Positions 8,730 to 17,814 of a DNA stretch of 41,989 bases are shown here, in pieces. A program made the translations under genes and the position numbers. This DNA comes from Sedimenticola sp. (lineage in GTDB: Bacteria > Pseudomonadota > Gammaproteobacteria > Chromatiales > Chromatiaceae): positions 1 through 41,989 of the forward strand of contig JALVNE010000094.1 in assembly GCA_027026755.1 (NCBI GenBank), in the 5' to 3' direction. How positions within the stretch are numbered: the stretch's first letter is position 1; each line of letters begins with the position of its first letter. The notes under the pieces are model-generated. The model was not told the origin of the DNA and searched no databases. It saw nothing but the letters and a program-made list of their open reading frames with translations.

Positions 8730-11113
8730 CAGGGAACCTTGCGGATGTGCGCCAGGAAGTCATCCTTGCCCATATAACCCATGAGACGAAGGGCATGCAC
8801 TTCCACGCCATTGCTGCCCCAGAACAGCATGGCCGGAGGAGCGGGGACGTCCACGTATTCCATGAGCGCCTTGTCTTGTTCATCCTGCTCGGTGACATCC
8901 GCCTGCAGCAGCACGAAGTGGTTCATGGCGGAAACCACGGCAGGGTCACTGAATACGTTTTTTTCCATCTGTTTGCAATAGATGCACCAGTCGGCATAGA
9001 AATCCAGCATCACGGGTTTGCCGGCAGCTTTGGCTGTGGCCAGTTCACGCTGCAGGTCTGCCACGCTCTTGATGCGTTTGAATTGCAGATGGCTGGCCTG
9101 CTGGCTGCCGCCGCCACCGATGGCCAGGCCGCGCAGGGGCTGTACGGTATCCTTGCCGTTGGCGGCCACGCCCACCAGGAACAGGGCGCCATAGATGAGC
9201 AGGACCACGCCCAGGCCTTTCCACAGGGTGCGCCAGCCGGAGGCATCCGGCGGCAGCTGGCGCAGGGCGCCCATGTACACGCCGGAAACGATGAGCAGCA
9301 CACCCCACAGGGCCATGGGATAGACCGGCAGCAGGAAGCGCTCCAGCATGGTGATGGCCAGGCCCAGCATCATCACCCCGAAGACGGCTTTCACCGCGTC
9401 CATCCAGCCGCCGGCCCGGGGCAGCAGCTTGCCGGCGGAGGTGCCGATGGCAATGAGGGGCACGCCCATGCCCAGGGCCATGGCGAACAGGGCCACACCC
9501 CCAAGGACGGCATCACCGGTCTGGCCGATGTAGATCAGGGCGCCGGCCAGGGGTGGCGCCACGCAGGGCCCGACGATGAGCGCGGACAGCAGGCCCATGA
9601 CGGCCACGCCGCCCAGCTCGCCACCTTTCTGCCGGTTGCTGATTTCGCTGAGCTTGCTCTGCCAGCTGGCAGGCAGTTGCAGCTCGTAGAAGCCGAACAT
9701 GGACAAGGCCAGGAGCACGAACAGCAGGGCAAAGGCACTGAGAATCCAGGGATTCTGGAAAGCAGCGGTAAGATTGAAGCTGGCGCCGAACAGGCCCGCC
9801 AACACCCCCACGATGGTGTAGGTCACGGCCATGGCCAGCACATAGACCACGGACAGGGTGAAGGCCCGGCGGGTGGTGATGCCGCTGCCCTGTCCCGCGA
9901 TGATGCCGGACAGAATGGGAATCATGGGGAAGACACAGGGGGTGAAGGCCAGCAACAGACCGATGCCGAAGAAACTCAGAATAATCAGCCAGGTGCTGCT
10001 GTTTTTCAGCATGGAGGCAATCTGATCCTGCTCGGACTGCTCCACCGGCGCCGTGGCGCTGGCAGCCGGGGGTTGCTGTATAGCCAGTGTCTGCGCGGTT
10101 TGATCCGCAGCCGCGGCCTGGTCGGCGCCAATGGCGGGAAGTTGCAGCTTGAACTGTTTTTTCTGGGGCGGATAACAAATGCCCCTTTCAGCGCAGCCCT
10201 GGTACTTGAGGGTCACTGTTGCCTCGGTGGCGGCAGTGTTGCTGCGCAGCAGGGGGATGCTCAGATCCAGGTCGTGCACGAACACGGCCACGTCACCGAT
10301 GCTGCCGTCGGGCTTCACCGAATCGTGCTTGATCTTGGCAGGGGGCAGATCATAGTTTCCCAGGCTGACGCCGTCTCCTTCTATGCTGACTTCCACCTTG
10401 TCTTCATACAGATAGGTACCATCGGCAATTTCCCAGTGGACGTTCAAGGTCTTGCCGTCAAGGGATTCGGCCATGGGACGGTAGGCCTGGTCGGGCTTGA
10501 GAATATCGTCTTCCTCCAGCCCAAGGTCATCACCCAGGGCCCCCAGGGCATCCAGGGGAGAAGCATCGGAAACCGATTCGGCGGGGCTGGACGGCGGCAA
10601 GGCGCCCTCCGCCTCGGAGCCGCTCACCTGCACCAGATTTTCCTTTGCATCAGCAGCGGCGTCCGCGGCCACAGGTGGGGGTTCATCGGCCAGGTCGTCC
10701 AGGGCAACCAGCAGCTTTTGGGTATGAGGCGGGTAGCAGATGCCGGCTTCTGCGCAACCCTGGGAGCGGGCTTCCAGCTCCAGCATGCTGGGCTTCTCGC
10801 CCTTTATATGAATGGGGAGTTCCACATCCACGCCATGCTTGTAGATCTCGATCTCGCCGAAAAAAGGGTCCTGCTTGGTGATACCCGGAGGTAGATCCGG
10901 ACTGCCAAGGGTGACAGCATCATTCATGCTGGAAAAGCGGAACTTGTTGCGGTACAGGTAATACCCGTCGGCAATGTCCCAGTGAACGATGATCCTGTCT
11001 CCCTTGGTGGTGGCCGAGATGCTGTAGGCCTGGTCAGGCTTGAGGAATTCCTCCCCGGCTTGCAGGCCGACGCTGAGGCCAAGGAACAGCAGGAAAGTAA
11101 TCAGTCTGTGCAT
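8729..11113 (-). CDS. dsbD: Thiol:disulfide interchange protein DsbD with duplicated N-terminal domain
   Basis: Transfers electrons from cytoplasmic thioredoxin across the inner membrane to periplasmic reductases. The 794-residue protein is much longer than E. coli DsbD (565). A signal peptide (1–19) is followed by two DsbD-alpha domains, about 22–140 and 204–330. They share LKPDQAY, IADGYYLY/IADGTYLY and the cysteine motif GCAEAGICYPP/GCAERGICYPP (C120/C126 and C307/C313). An eight-helix membrane domain follows, with Cys393 in TPCVFPMIPI and Cys517 in GPCVAPPLAG. A C-terminal thioredoxin domain has the active site DWCIYCKQM (C710/C713), where CVAC is common. The gene overlaps cutA by 13 bases and the tlpA-like gene by 1. 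Confidence 0.95.
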   Translation of the reverse strand: MHRLITFLLFLGLSVGLQAGEEFLKPDQAYSISATTKGDRIIVHWDIADGYYLYRNKFRFSSMNDAVTLGSPDLPPGITKQDPFFGEIEIYKHGVDVELPIHIKGEKPSMLELEARSQGCAEAGICYPPHTQKLLVALDDLADEPPPVAADAAADAKENLVQVSGSEAEGALPPSSPAESVSDASPLDALGALGDDLGLEEDDILKPDQAYRPMAESLDGKTLNVHWEIADGTYLYEDKVEVSIEGDGVSLGNYDLPPAKIKHDSVKPDGSIGDVAVFVHDLDLSIPLLRSNTAATEATVTLKYQGCAERGICYPPQKKQFKLQLPAIGADQAAAADQTAQTLAIQQPPAASATAPVEQSEQDQIASMLKNSSTWLIILSFFGIGLLLAFTPCVFPMIPILSGIIAGQGSGITTRRAFTLSVVYVLAMAVTYTIVGVLAGLFGASFNLTAAFQNPWILSAFALLFVLLALSMFGFYELQLPASWQSKLSEISNRQKGGELGGVAVMGLLSALIVGPCVAPPLAGALIYIGQTGDAVLGGVALFAMALGMGVPLIAIGTSAGKLLPRAGGWMDAVKAVFGVMMLGLAITMLERFLLPVYPMALWGVLLIVSGVYMGALRQLPPDASGWRTLWKGLGVVLLIYGALFLVGVAANGKDTVQPLRGLAIGGGGSQQASHLQFKRIKSVADLQRELATAKAAGKPVMLDFYADWCIYCKQMEKNVFSDPAVVSAMNHFVLLQADVTEQDEQDKALMEYVDVPAPPAMLFWGSNGVEVHALRLMGYMGKDDFLAHIRKVP

Positions 11114-11430
11114 AGGTTTTCCCCTACCCAGTTCAGGTAGCGTTCGTTGCCCCCATACAGCGGCAGGGCGATGATTTCAGGTAGTTCATAAGGATGGAGT
11201 TCCAGTACGGCCTGCTCCAATGCGGGCCAGCTGCTTGCTGCGGTCTTGATGACCAGCAGCGCCTCCTCGTCTTTTTCGATATTGTTCTTCCAGCGGTATA
11301 TGGATGTCACCGGGCTGGTAATATTCACGCAGGCCGCCAGTCTTCTTTCGACCAGTGATTGTGCCAGATGTTCGGCCGTCTTGCCTGACGGGCAGGTGCA
11401 CAGTACCAGCAGGAAATCGAATGTTTTCAT
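11101..11430 (-). CDS. cutA: Divalent-cation tolerance protein CutA
   Basis: A 109-residue member of the small trimeric CutA1 family, originally linked to copper tolerance in E. coli; its actual role remains uncertain. Conserved segments are LCTCPSGKTAEHLAQSLVE, RLAACVNI, SIYRWKNNIEKDEEALLVIK and HPYELPEIIALP. The gene starts a cutA–dsbD–tlpA-like series with overlapping reading frames. The cutA–dsbD pairing is also found in E. coli and others. It is divergent from fxsA, and the 77-base gap between them must hold both promoters; no clear consensus boxes are visible there. Confidence 0.94.
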   Translation of the reverse strand: MKTFDFLLVLCTCPSGKTAEHLAQSLVERRLAACVNITSPVTSIYRWKNNIEKDEEALLVIKTAASSWPALEQAVLELHPYELPEIIALPLYGGNERYLNWVGENLCTD

Positions 11431-11507
11431 GGTGTATGGAAGACCGGGCTTGGCCAGACTTTTTTGCCGAGCGTTGAATTAAACGAATTTGCCCCAAGGT
11501 ATGCAAG

Positions 11508-11963
11508 ATGAATCCGGGAATTATTTTTCTGCTGTTGCTGATTGGCGCGCCTCTGGTGGAGCTTTATGTGCTCATCGAGGTCGGGTCCGAGATCGGCGCC
11601 CTGTCCACCATATTATTGAGTATTTTCACCGCCATCCTGGGGGCCGCCCTGGTGCGCTTGCAGGGTGTTTCCGTGTTGCTGCGGGTGCAGCAGACCCTCG
11701 CCCGGGGAGAGGCGCCGGCCCTGGAGATGCTCGAGGGGGCCGTACTGATGGTGGCGGGGGTGATGCTTTTGTTCCCGGGTTTCATCACCGATGCCATGGG
11801 TTTTCTCATGCTGGTGCCCCCCTTGAGGCGGCAGCTCATTCTTGCCGTGCTCAAGCGCAGTGGCGCCATGGGCCCGGCGCCGGGTGGTCATACCGACGGC
11901 GAAGGTGAGGAAATTCGCCGGGTGACCATCATCCAGGGTGAATACCGCCGGGAAGATGACTGA
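11508..11963 (+). CDS. fxsA: FxsA family membrane protein
   Basis: FxsA was named for suppression of F-plasmid exclusion of phage T7; its physiological function is unknown. The 151-residue product begins MNPGIIFLLLLIGAPLVELYVLI and contains the family pattern SEIGALSTILLSIFTAILGA with hydrophobic segments at about 4–25, 30–50 and 75–105. It ends in a charged cytoplasmic tail. It precedes groES–groEL, but the MITE-like copy 3 and the heat-shock promoter lie between them, so groESL probably has its own start of transcription. Confidence 0.9.
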   Translation: MNPGIIFLLLLIGAPLVELYVLIEVGSEIGALSTILLSIFTAILGAALVRLQGVSVLLRVQQTLARGEAPALEMLEGAVLMVAGVMLLFPGFITDAMGFLMLVPPLRRQLILAVLKRSGAMGPAPGGHTDGEGEEIRRVTIIQGEYRREDD

Positions 11964-11977
11964 AGGGGCTGGTGGTC

Positions 11978-12080
11978 GGGGTCGGAGTCAAATGGGAAGG
12001 ATGTTGAAAAGATCCGACGGCGTGGAGCAGCTTGATCCTGTTCCTTGTAACCATTTTAGGTGGAATTTGACACCGACCCC
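11978..12080 (-). repeat. MITE/REP-like element, copy 3 (inverted)
   Basis: A 103-bp copy with ends GGGGTCGGAGTCAAAT (11978–11993) and ATTTGACACCGACCCC (12065–12080), one mismatch between them. Its reverse complement aligns with copies 1 and 2, including the TTCCACC...TGTTACA-like left half and the CACGCCGT centre. It begins 14 bases after the fxsA stop and ends 28 bases before the -35 box of the groES promoter. It may act as an insulating hairpin between fxsA and groESL. Confidence 0.82.
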
Positions 12081-12107
12081 TTTGATCCAAAAATCCCTTG
12101 TTCCAGG

Positions 12108-12136
12108 CTTGACTTTCCCCAAACCGCCCCTATTAT
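12108..12136 (+). promoter_or_regulatory. groESL promoter, sigma-70 and possible sigma-32 signals
   Basis: TTGACT (12109–12114) and TATTAT (12131–12136) form a good sigma-70 promoter with a 16-base spacer. The same stretch can be read as a heat-shock sigma-32 promoter, CTTGACT (12108–12114) and CCCCTATT (12127–12134), close to the CTTGAA/CCCCAT consensus. The overlap with the CIRCE operator implies that HrcA would block RNA polymerase directly. Dual control is inference from the motifs. Confidence 0.65.
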
Positions 12137-12162
12137 TAGCACTCACTGAGGGGGAGTGCTAA
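12136..12162 (+). promoter_or_regulatory. CIRCE operator (HrcA binding site)
   Basis: TTAGCACTC (12136–12144), nine bases, then GAGTGCTAA (12154–12162): a perfect match to the CIRCE consensus TTAGCACTC-N9-GAGTGCTAA bound by the heat-shock repressor HrcA. It overlaps the -10 box and lies 50 bases upstream of the groES start, the usual position. hrcA itself is not in the window. Confidence 0.95.
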
Positions 12163-12212
12163 TACTCTCCAAGATTTTTCAGCTAAAAAACCAAGATTTC
12201 AGGAGTTTATCT

Positions 12213-12503
12213 ATGAAGATCCGTCCATTGCATGATCGACTGGTCATCCGTCGCACGGAAGAAGAGCACACCAGCCCTGGGGGCATCGTGCTCCCCGACA
12301 GCGCCACCGAGAAGCCCATCCAGGGTGAAGTCATTGCCGCGGGCAATGGCAAGATCCTCGAAAACGGCGAAGTCCGCCCCCTGGATGTGAAGGTGGGTGA
12401 CAAGGTGCTGTTCGGCAAGTATGCCGGCACCGAGGTCAAGATCGGCGGCGAGGAGCTGCTGGTCATGCGCGAAGAAGACATCATGGGTGTGATCGAGGAC
12501 TGA
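12213..12503 (+). CDS. groES: Co-chaperonin GroES
   Basis: Forms the heptameric lid of the GroEL chamber. The 96-residue product starts [14 protein letters not shown] and has the mobile loop region [19 protein letters not shown] and the C-terminal [14 protein letters not shown]. An AGGAG at 12201–12205 fits the ATG at 12213. The frame is open from 12156, but the upstream codons overlap the leader just after CIRCE and are not conserved GroES sequence, so the shorter start is used. It is followed 55 bases later by groEL. Confidence 0.98.
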   Translation: MKIRPLHDRLVIRRTEEEHTSPGGIVLPDSATEKPIQGEVIAAGNGKILENGEVRPLDVKVGDKVLFGKYAGTEVKIGGEELLVMREEDIMGVIED

Positions 12504-12546
12504 TGTCCCAGCGATGAACCCGGTAACGAATTCAACTAGATTTTAA

Positions 12547-14199
<1,653 letters not shown>

Positions 14200-14228
14200 G
14201 CCCGTCGGGAAAACGCTTCCCAACCTAG

Positions 14229-14263
14229 CCCCTGGCCGGTTTCCGGCCGGGGGTTTTTCTTTA
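14229..14263 (+). terminator. groESL intrinsic terminator
   Basis: CCCCTGGCCGG (14229–14239), TTT loop, then CCGGCCGGGGG (14243–14253) followed by TTTTTCTTT. The 11-bp stem has one G·T pair. It lies 30 bases after the groEL stop, as expected for a factor-independent terminator. Confidence 0.9.
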
Positions 14264-14276
14264 TATGCTGGGCGCG

Positions 14277-14334
14277 CCCCCTCATGAGTCGTGAAAGCCC
14301 GGGAAAGGGCTTTTACGATATTCTCCTGAGGGGG
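14277..14334. repeat. Long interrupted hairpin downstream of groEL
   Basis: Outer arms CCCCCTCA (14277–14284) and TGAGGGGG (14327–14334) pair, as do inner arms GTGAAAGCCC (14291–14300) and GGGCTTTTAC (14307–14316, one wobble), leaving an internal loop. It belongs to a 303-bp gap (14200–14502) that also holds the groESL terminator and two minus-strand terminators; no ORF was seen in the gap. It could be a REP-type repeat or part of a 3' end; no promoter for a small RNA is evident. Confidence 0.45.
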
Positions 14335-14400
14335 GGGAGGCCAGGGTGAAGGATGGGAGGTATTTTCGCACTACTTTCATCTTCAAAGAACTACGGCCGC

Positions 14401-14427
14401 AGAAAAAAATGGCTCGGCCTCGAGCCA
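14401..14427 (-). terminator. Second terminator of the minus-strand signalling operon
   Basis: On the minus strand TGGCTCG (14427–14421), loop AGGC, CGAGCCA (14416–14410), then TTTTTTTCT. A perfect 7-bp stem with a 7-base U tract. It lies about 12 bases beyond the first terminator and acts as a back-up stop for transcripts from the 14.5–28.6 kb operon. Confidence 0.75.
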
Positions 14428-14439
14428 CCCATGGCCTGT

Positions 14440-14478
14440 AAAAAAAGCCGCCTGTTCCATCCCGGAACAGGCGGCTTT
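14440..14478 (-). terminator. First terminator of the minus-strand signalling operon
   Basis: On the minus strand AAAGCCGCCTGTTCC (14478–14464), loop GGGAT, GGAACAGGCGGCTTT (14458–14444), continuing into a run of seven T. A perfect 15-bp stem, 25 bases after the stop codon of the DUF1566 gene. Because the A-rich left side gives a T run only on the minus strand, the direction is clear. Confidence 0.9.
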
Positions 14479-14502
14479 CAATGCCCGGCGAAAGTGTAAT
14501 GA

Positions 14503-15144
14503 TTACAGACTGTGTACCGGCCAGACCGGCAGCAGGTCGGATGTTTTTTCTTCCGCATCCTGCCAGTCGTTTTCTATACCGAATACGCCTGCCAGAGCCT
14601 GGTCGGTCGCCAGTTCCGTGTCGGACCAATAGATCTGGTCACCAAAGTTCCTGAAAATGTCGCGGTATTCTTCAAGGGCTGCCTTGAGGTGGCCGGGTTC
14701 GCCGGCGTTGCAACCATGACCGATGGACACAGCAGTTTTTGTGTTGCTCAACACGACCTGGTCAGAACAGCTGGCGTCCTGATAGGAAATTTCGGGCAGG
14801 CGCCAGTTACTGTGTCCAAGGTAATGGTGCGCATTCAGATGTTTCAACCATGCCTGTGCTTCGTACCAGTTCATCCGGCCATCATCCGCACAGATTTGAG
14901 ATGCTGTGCGGCCCGTGCCATGCGCCACGGTGGCGGGATCGAAACTGGTCCACAGGGCGTCCTGCTTGTCACACAAAGTCTTGGCCAGATTGGCGTCCCG
15001 GGTCCATTCCAGGGACAGCGTCTGATCCACGATCAACTGTTCACCGTTGAGCTGCAGACCACCTTGGGGGGCAGCCCCCAGAGTGGCATGCACATTGATC
15101 TGGATAACGAGAAACATTATGGCAATGATGATAGAAGGTTTCAT
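14503..15144 (-). CDS. Exported DUF1566 (Lcl-type) protein
   Basis: The 213-residue product has a signal peptide (MKPSIIIAIMFLVIQINVHA). A DUF1566-like region follows, recognisable by the segment MNWYEAQAWLKHLNAHHYLGHSNWRLP (about 91–117) and, near the end, QIYWSDTELA. This fold is found in surface and secreted proteins and often binds ligands or carries no known activity. Six cysteines outside the signal peptide suggest disulfides. It is the last gene of the signalling cluster, 41 bases after a PilJ-type gene and just before two terminators. Its role in the cluster is unknown; an extracytoplasmic ligand-binding or surface component is possible. Confidence 0.7.
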   Translation of the reverse strand: MKPSIIIAIMFLVIQINVHATLGAAPQGGLQLNGEQLIVDQTLSLEWTRDANLAKTLCDKQDALWTSFDPATVAHGTGRTASQICADDGRMNWYEAQAWLKHLNAHHYLGHSNWRLPEISYQDASCSDQVVLSNTKTAVSIGHGCNAGEPGHLKAALEEYRDIFRNFGDQIYWSDTELATDQALAGVFGIENDWQDAEEKTSDLLPVWPVHSL

Positions 15145-15185
15145 GTGTTTACTCCATTCCTGATTGGATAGAAAGTGAGCCGGGT

Positions 15186-15989
15186 TCAGGAACCCAGGGC
15201 CTCAACATACTGATGAGTGATGGTGTTCATGGTGGTCATGATATCGTCCGTCGTGGCCAGTACGATGACCGGCAGTCCTCCGCGCTCGACATCCTTGTAG
15301 AACTTGGCGACCACTTTCCACAGACGTTCGATCTTGGCCAGTTCCGCTTTGATTTCCGGCGTGTTCAACTTGGCGTTGCGCAATGTGGCATGAGCCTCTT
15401 CGAATTCCCTGACAGCCGTTTTCAACTGCTCTACGGTATTGTGATCCCGGAAACCAGCCTGGTAGGCGATATAGTATTTGGCAATGCGCTGGGTGAGCAT
15501 ACGCTGACGGCCGGCCAGATTCACGATGGCTTCTTTCTTGAGCTTGGACATGGCTTCCAGGCGGGTCACGATATCCTGACTTCCCTCTAGCATGGTTTCA
15601 CTGTAGTCCAGTACCAGAGAGGCGTTCTCTTTGTTGTAGGGCTGCCTGGCGAGAGCCGCGAGTTCATCCTTGGCCATTTTGATATAAGCCAGCATGTCCT
15701 GGATGCCCTGGTTATGCACGGATTTGCGGATGATCTGGAAATTGCGGTTGAACTCGTCGATGCTGTCGAACAGCTGCTTGCGTGTCCTGTCGGCTCGAAT
15801 CCCCTGACCATAGAAAAAGTAAGCCTTGGCGATCTTTTGCGACAACATGCGCTGTTTGCCTGCAATGTCGATAAGACGGGCGAGATTGGTGGTGCCAGAC
15901 TCTGCCGACTTTGCAATGCTGGCTACAGGAGCAAAAGACAGGGCAGCGAATGAAAGCAGGGCAATGAGAATTTTGTTGAGATTTTTCAT
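15186..15989 (-). CDS. Periplasmic protein with two PilJ/NarX-type sensor modules (second of pair)
   Basis: The 267-residue product has a signal peptide (1–26, ending VASIA) and no later membrane helix. It contains two helical modules, each opened by the hallmark of the type IV pili MCP N-terminal domain: IDIAGKQRMLSQKIAKAYF (about 40–58) and VNLAGRQRMLTQRIAKYYI (about 156–174). In PilJ and NarX this helix pair forms the periplasmic input bundle fused to a membrane segment and output domain. Here there is no output, so the protein would have to signal through a partner. It lies 30 bases downstream of a related gene at 16020. Confidence 0.8.
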   Translation of the reverse strand: MKNLNKILIALLSFAALSFAPVASIAKSAESGTTNLARLIDIAGKQRMLSQKIAKAYFFYGQGIRADRTRKQLFDSIDEFNRNFQIIRKSVHNQGIQDMLAYIKMAKDELAALARQPYNKENASLVLDYSETMLEGSQDIVTRLEAMSKLKKEAIVNLAGRQRMLTQRIAKYYIAYQAGFRDHNTVEQLKTAVREFEEAHATLRNAKLNTPEIKAELAKIERLWKVVAKFYKDVERGGLPVIVLATTDDIMTTMNTITHQYVEALGS

Positions 15990-16019
15990 GACGGCATCTC
16001 CAGTTTTCTACGATGAAAA

Positions 16020-16817
16020 TTACTTCTTGAGATTCGCGTACAACGCAGTGACTTTGTCCATGTCAGCCAATATGTTGTTTGCGGATTTGTTGATGAGTGA
16101 CGGAATCATGCGGCCGGATTTGGACTTGCCCATCATTTCGAACCAGGCATAGGATTTCTTTACCCTGGAAAGCAGGGCGTGAATCTCTTTCGTGGTCAGC
16201 GGAGAAGCCTCTAGCTGCTGGTGCGCAGAAGCAAACTCTTCCATGGACGCGGAAAGCTTTTCACCAAACTGCCGCTGGGCGACTTGCCACGCCTTCAGCA
16301 TGTACAGCGCAGCCATGCGCTGGGAGAGCATGCGTTGCCGCCCGGACAGACCTACGATTTCTCCCTGTTGATTGCCGGAGATTTCGGTCAGGATCCGGGT
16401 ATTCTCCTGGCAGGCTGCCAGCAACTTGTCCAAATCGATTTGCAACTGTCCTGCTGTGGATTTGTCCGGGGTTTTCTGCAGAGTGGCTTTCAGTGGCTCC
16501 CAAAGAGACTGGATGCGCTTCAGACTGGCCTGAACCTTACTGTTGGATGAAAAGCGCCTAAGCTCGGCAAGAATGTCATCAAATTCCTGAATATTGTTTT
16601 TCAGATCAGTTGCGGGGTCGCCCGCATCCATGTGCATGCCGGCCATGGCGTAATCTTTCAACAGACGCTGGGTGATCATGCGTTGTTTACCTGCCACGTT
16701 GATGGCATCTTCGATGGTAGACACCGTTGCGAATGACAGGGTGGACCAGCTACTGAACAGCAGTGACATGCTCATCAGTAAGGGGGATATCTTGCGATTG
16801 GAAATGATCAATTTCAT
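16020..16817 (-). CDS. Periplasmic protein with two PilJ/NarX-type sensor modules (first of pair)
   Basis: With the start at 16817 the 265-residue product has a signal peptide (MKLIISNRKISPLLMSMSLL..., cleaved near SFA). It then contains two PilJ-type motifs, INVAGKQRMITQRLLKDYAM and IVGLSGRQRMLSQRMAALYM. It is a paralogue of the next gene in architecture, not just in one motif. The frame extends to 16904, adding 29 basic residues that would spoil the signal peptide, so the internal ATG was preferred; neither start has a strong Shine–Dalgarno site. The 228-base gap upstream may hold a promoter: a TTGACA occurs on the minus strand near 16880, but no well-spaced -10 was found. Confidence 0.78.
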   Translation of the reverse strand: MKLIISNRKISPLLMSMSLLFSSWSTLSFATVSTIEDAINVAGKQRMITQRLLKDYAMAGMHMDAGDPATDLKNNIQEFDDILAELRRFSSNSKVQASLKRIQSLWEPLKATLQKTPDKSTAGQLQIDLDKLLAACQENTRILTEISGNQQGEIVGLSGRQRMLSQRMAALYMLKAWQVAQRQFGEKLSASMEEFASAHQQLEASPLTTKEIHALLSRVKKSYAWFEMMGKSKSGRMIPSLINKSANNILADMDKVTALYANLKK

Positions 16818-17045
16818 GGGCAGAATATATTTTCCTGTTATCTTTTTGGGTCGTCGTTGCTTATGTCTTTGAAAGCTGTCAAGGAACTGGTTCTCAAAGA
16901 ACATCCACGGAAAATATTATGCAGTGCTCCGAGCGCAATGATAATGAGGACTGGGTGGCGGAAAATCAGGTAGCTTTGTTACCCAATGGGCCGAAAGCAA
17001 TAATGACAGGGCTATTGGAGAGATGTAGTGGATTACGGAAACAGT

Positions 17046-17750
17046 TTACAGACACCAGTCTGAAGGCAGGCTGTGACCGGCTTGCCGCATTGCTTGCGTC
17101 TGCTTTTCATAGCGTTCCTTCATGTCGCCTTTTTTGTAAATCGAGAGGAGTTCGTCACGGATAATGGTATTTGCCGGATCTGCCCTCATGGCGGCCTCGA
17201 GCAGATCCAGTGCCTGGTCGAGTTGCCCGTATTCCAGGTAGGCCATGGCCTCGGAAAATGGGTCGGCTGGCAGGCGTTCAGGGTGGGGCAGTAGAGTATT
17301 GACCAGGGGGATGTCAGATTCCACACCTTTGTGTAACAGGCTGAGCCCGGTATCGGGCAGGGGGGTATAGGAATGCAGCCCTTCCTCGAGGCCATCCGCA
17401 AGAAGCTTGTGCTGATGCGGCTGCAGTTGCGACGAACACAGGCACAACAGGTGTCGGCGCAGGGACAGTCCCTTGTCTTCGAGAGCAATAAACAGGTCGA
17501 GTAAAGCGGTGAACAGGGCCGTGCTGTCTTTTTGTTTCAGCCGCAAAAAGATCAAACGCGTGTGCATACGCAGGGCCAGAGGATTTCGGGTGATGCCATG
17601 ACACAGATAGGAAACAAGCTGATCGGCTTCAGCTGCTTCATGTAAATCCAGGCTCCCGCCTTCCTGAACCACAAATACGGGGTGCGTCGATGGAATGATG
17701 CTGATCGGCGCAACATCGTTGTGCGACTGTTGTGCAGTTGTTGTTTTCAT
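17046..17750 (-). CDS. TPR-containing cytoplasmic protein
   Basis: The 234-residue product (start at 17750, ATG) has no signal peptide. Its C-terminal third contains a tetratricopeptide-like pair, AMAYLEYGQLDQALDLLEAAMRADPANTIIRDELLSIY in three pieces around residues 173–210, resembling the TPR tail of FimV-type pilus assembly proteins. The rest is mainly helical and unrecognised. A GTG at 17774 in the same frame is an alternative start. It lies between the PhnD-like gene and the PilJ-type pair. A scaffold role within the cluster is inference from the TPR. Confidence 0.6.
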   Translation of the reverse strand: MKTTTAQQSHNDVAPISIIPSTHPVFVVQEGGSLDLHEAAEADQLVSYLCHGITRNPLALRMHTRLIFLRLKQKDSTALFTALLDLFIALEDKGLSLRRHLLCLCSSQLQPHQHKLLADGLEEGLHSYTPLPDTGLSLLHKGVESDIPLVNTLLPHPERLPADPFSEAMAYLEYGQLDQALDLLEAAMRADPANTIIRDELLSIYKKGDMKERYEKQTQAMRQAGHSLPSDWCL

Positions 17751-17777
17751 GGCATGAGATATTAGGGGCACCACCGC

Positions 17778-17801
17778 GGACGGGCCGCTCCCGGCCCGTC
17801 C
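17778..17801. repeat. Perfect GC-rich stem-loop after the PhnD-like gene
   Basis: GGACGGGCCG (17778–17787), CTCC, CGGCCCGTCC (17792–17801): a perfect 10-bp stem with a 4-base loop, 13 bases after the stop of the PhnD-like gene. No U tract follows on either strand. It may attenuate expression or protect the upstream mRNA. The GGACGGG/CCCGTCC stem recurs at 28653–28670, in the leader of the same cluster. Confidence 0.6.
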
Positions 17802-17814
17802 GGATATACCTGTA

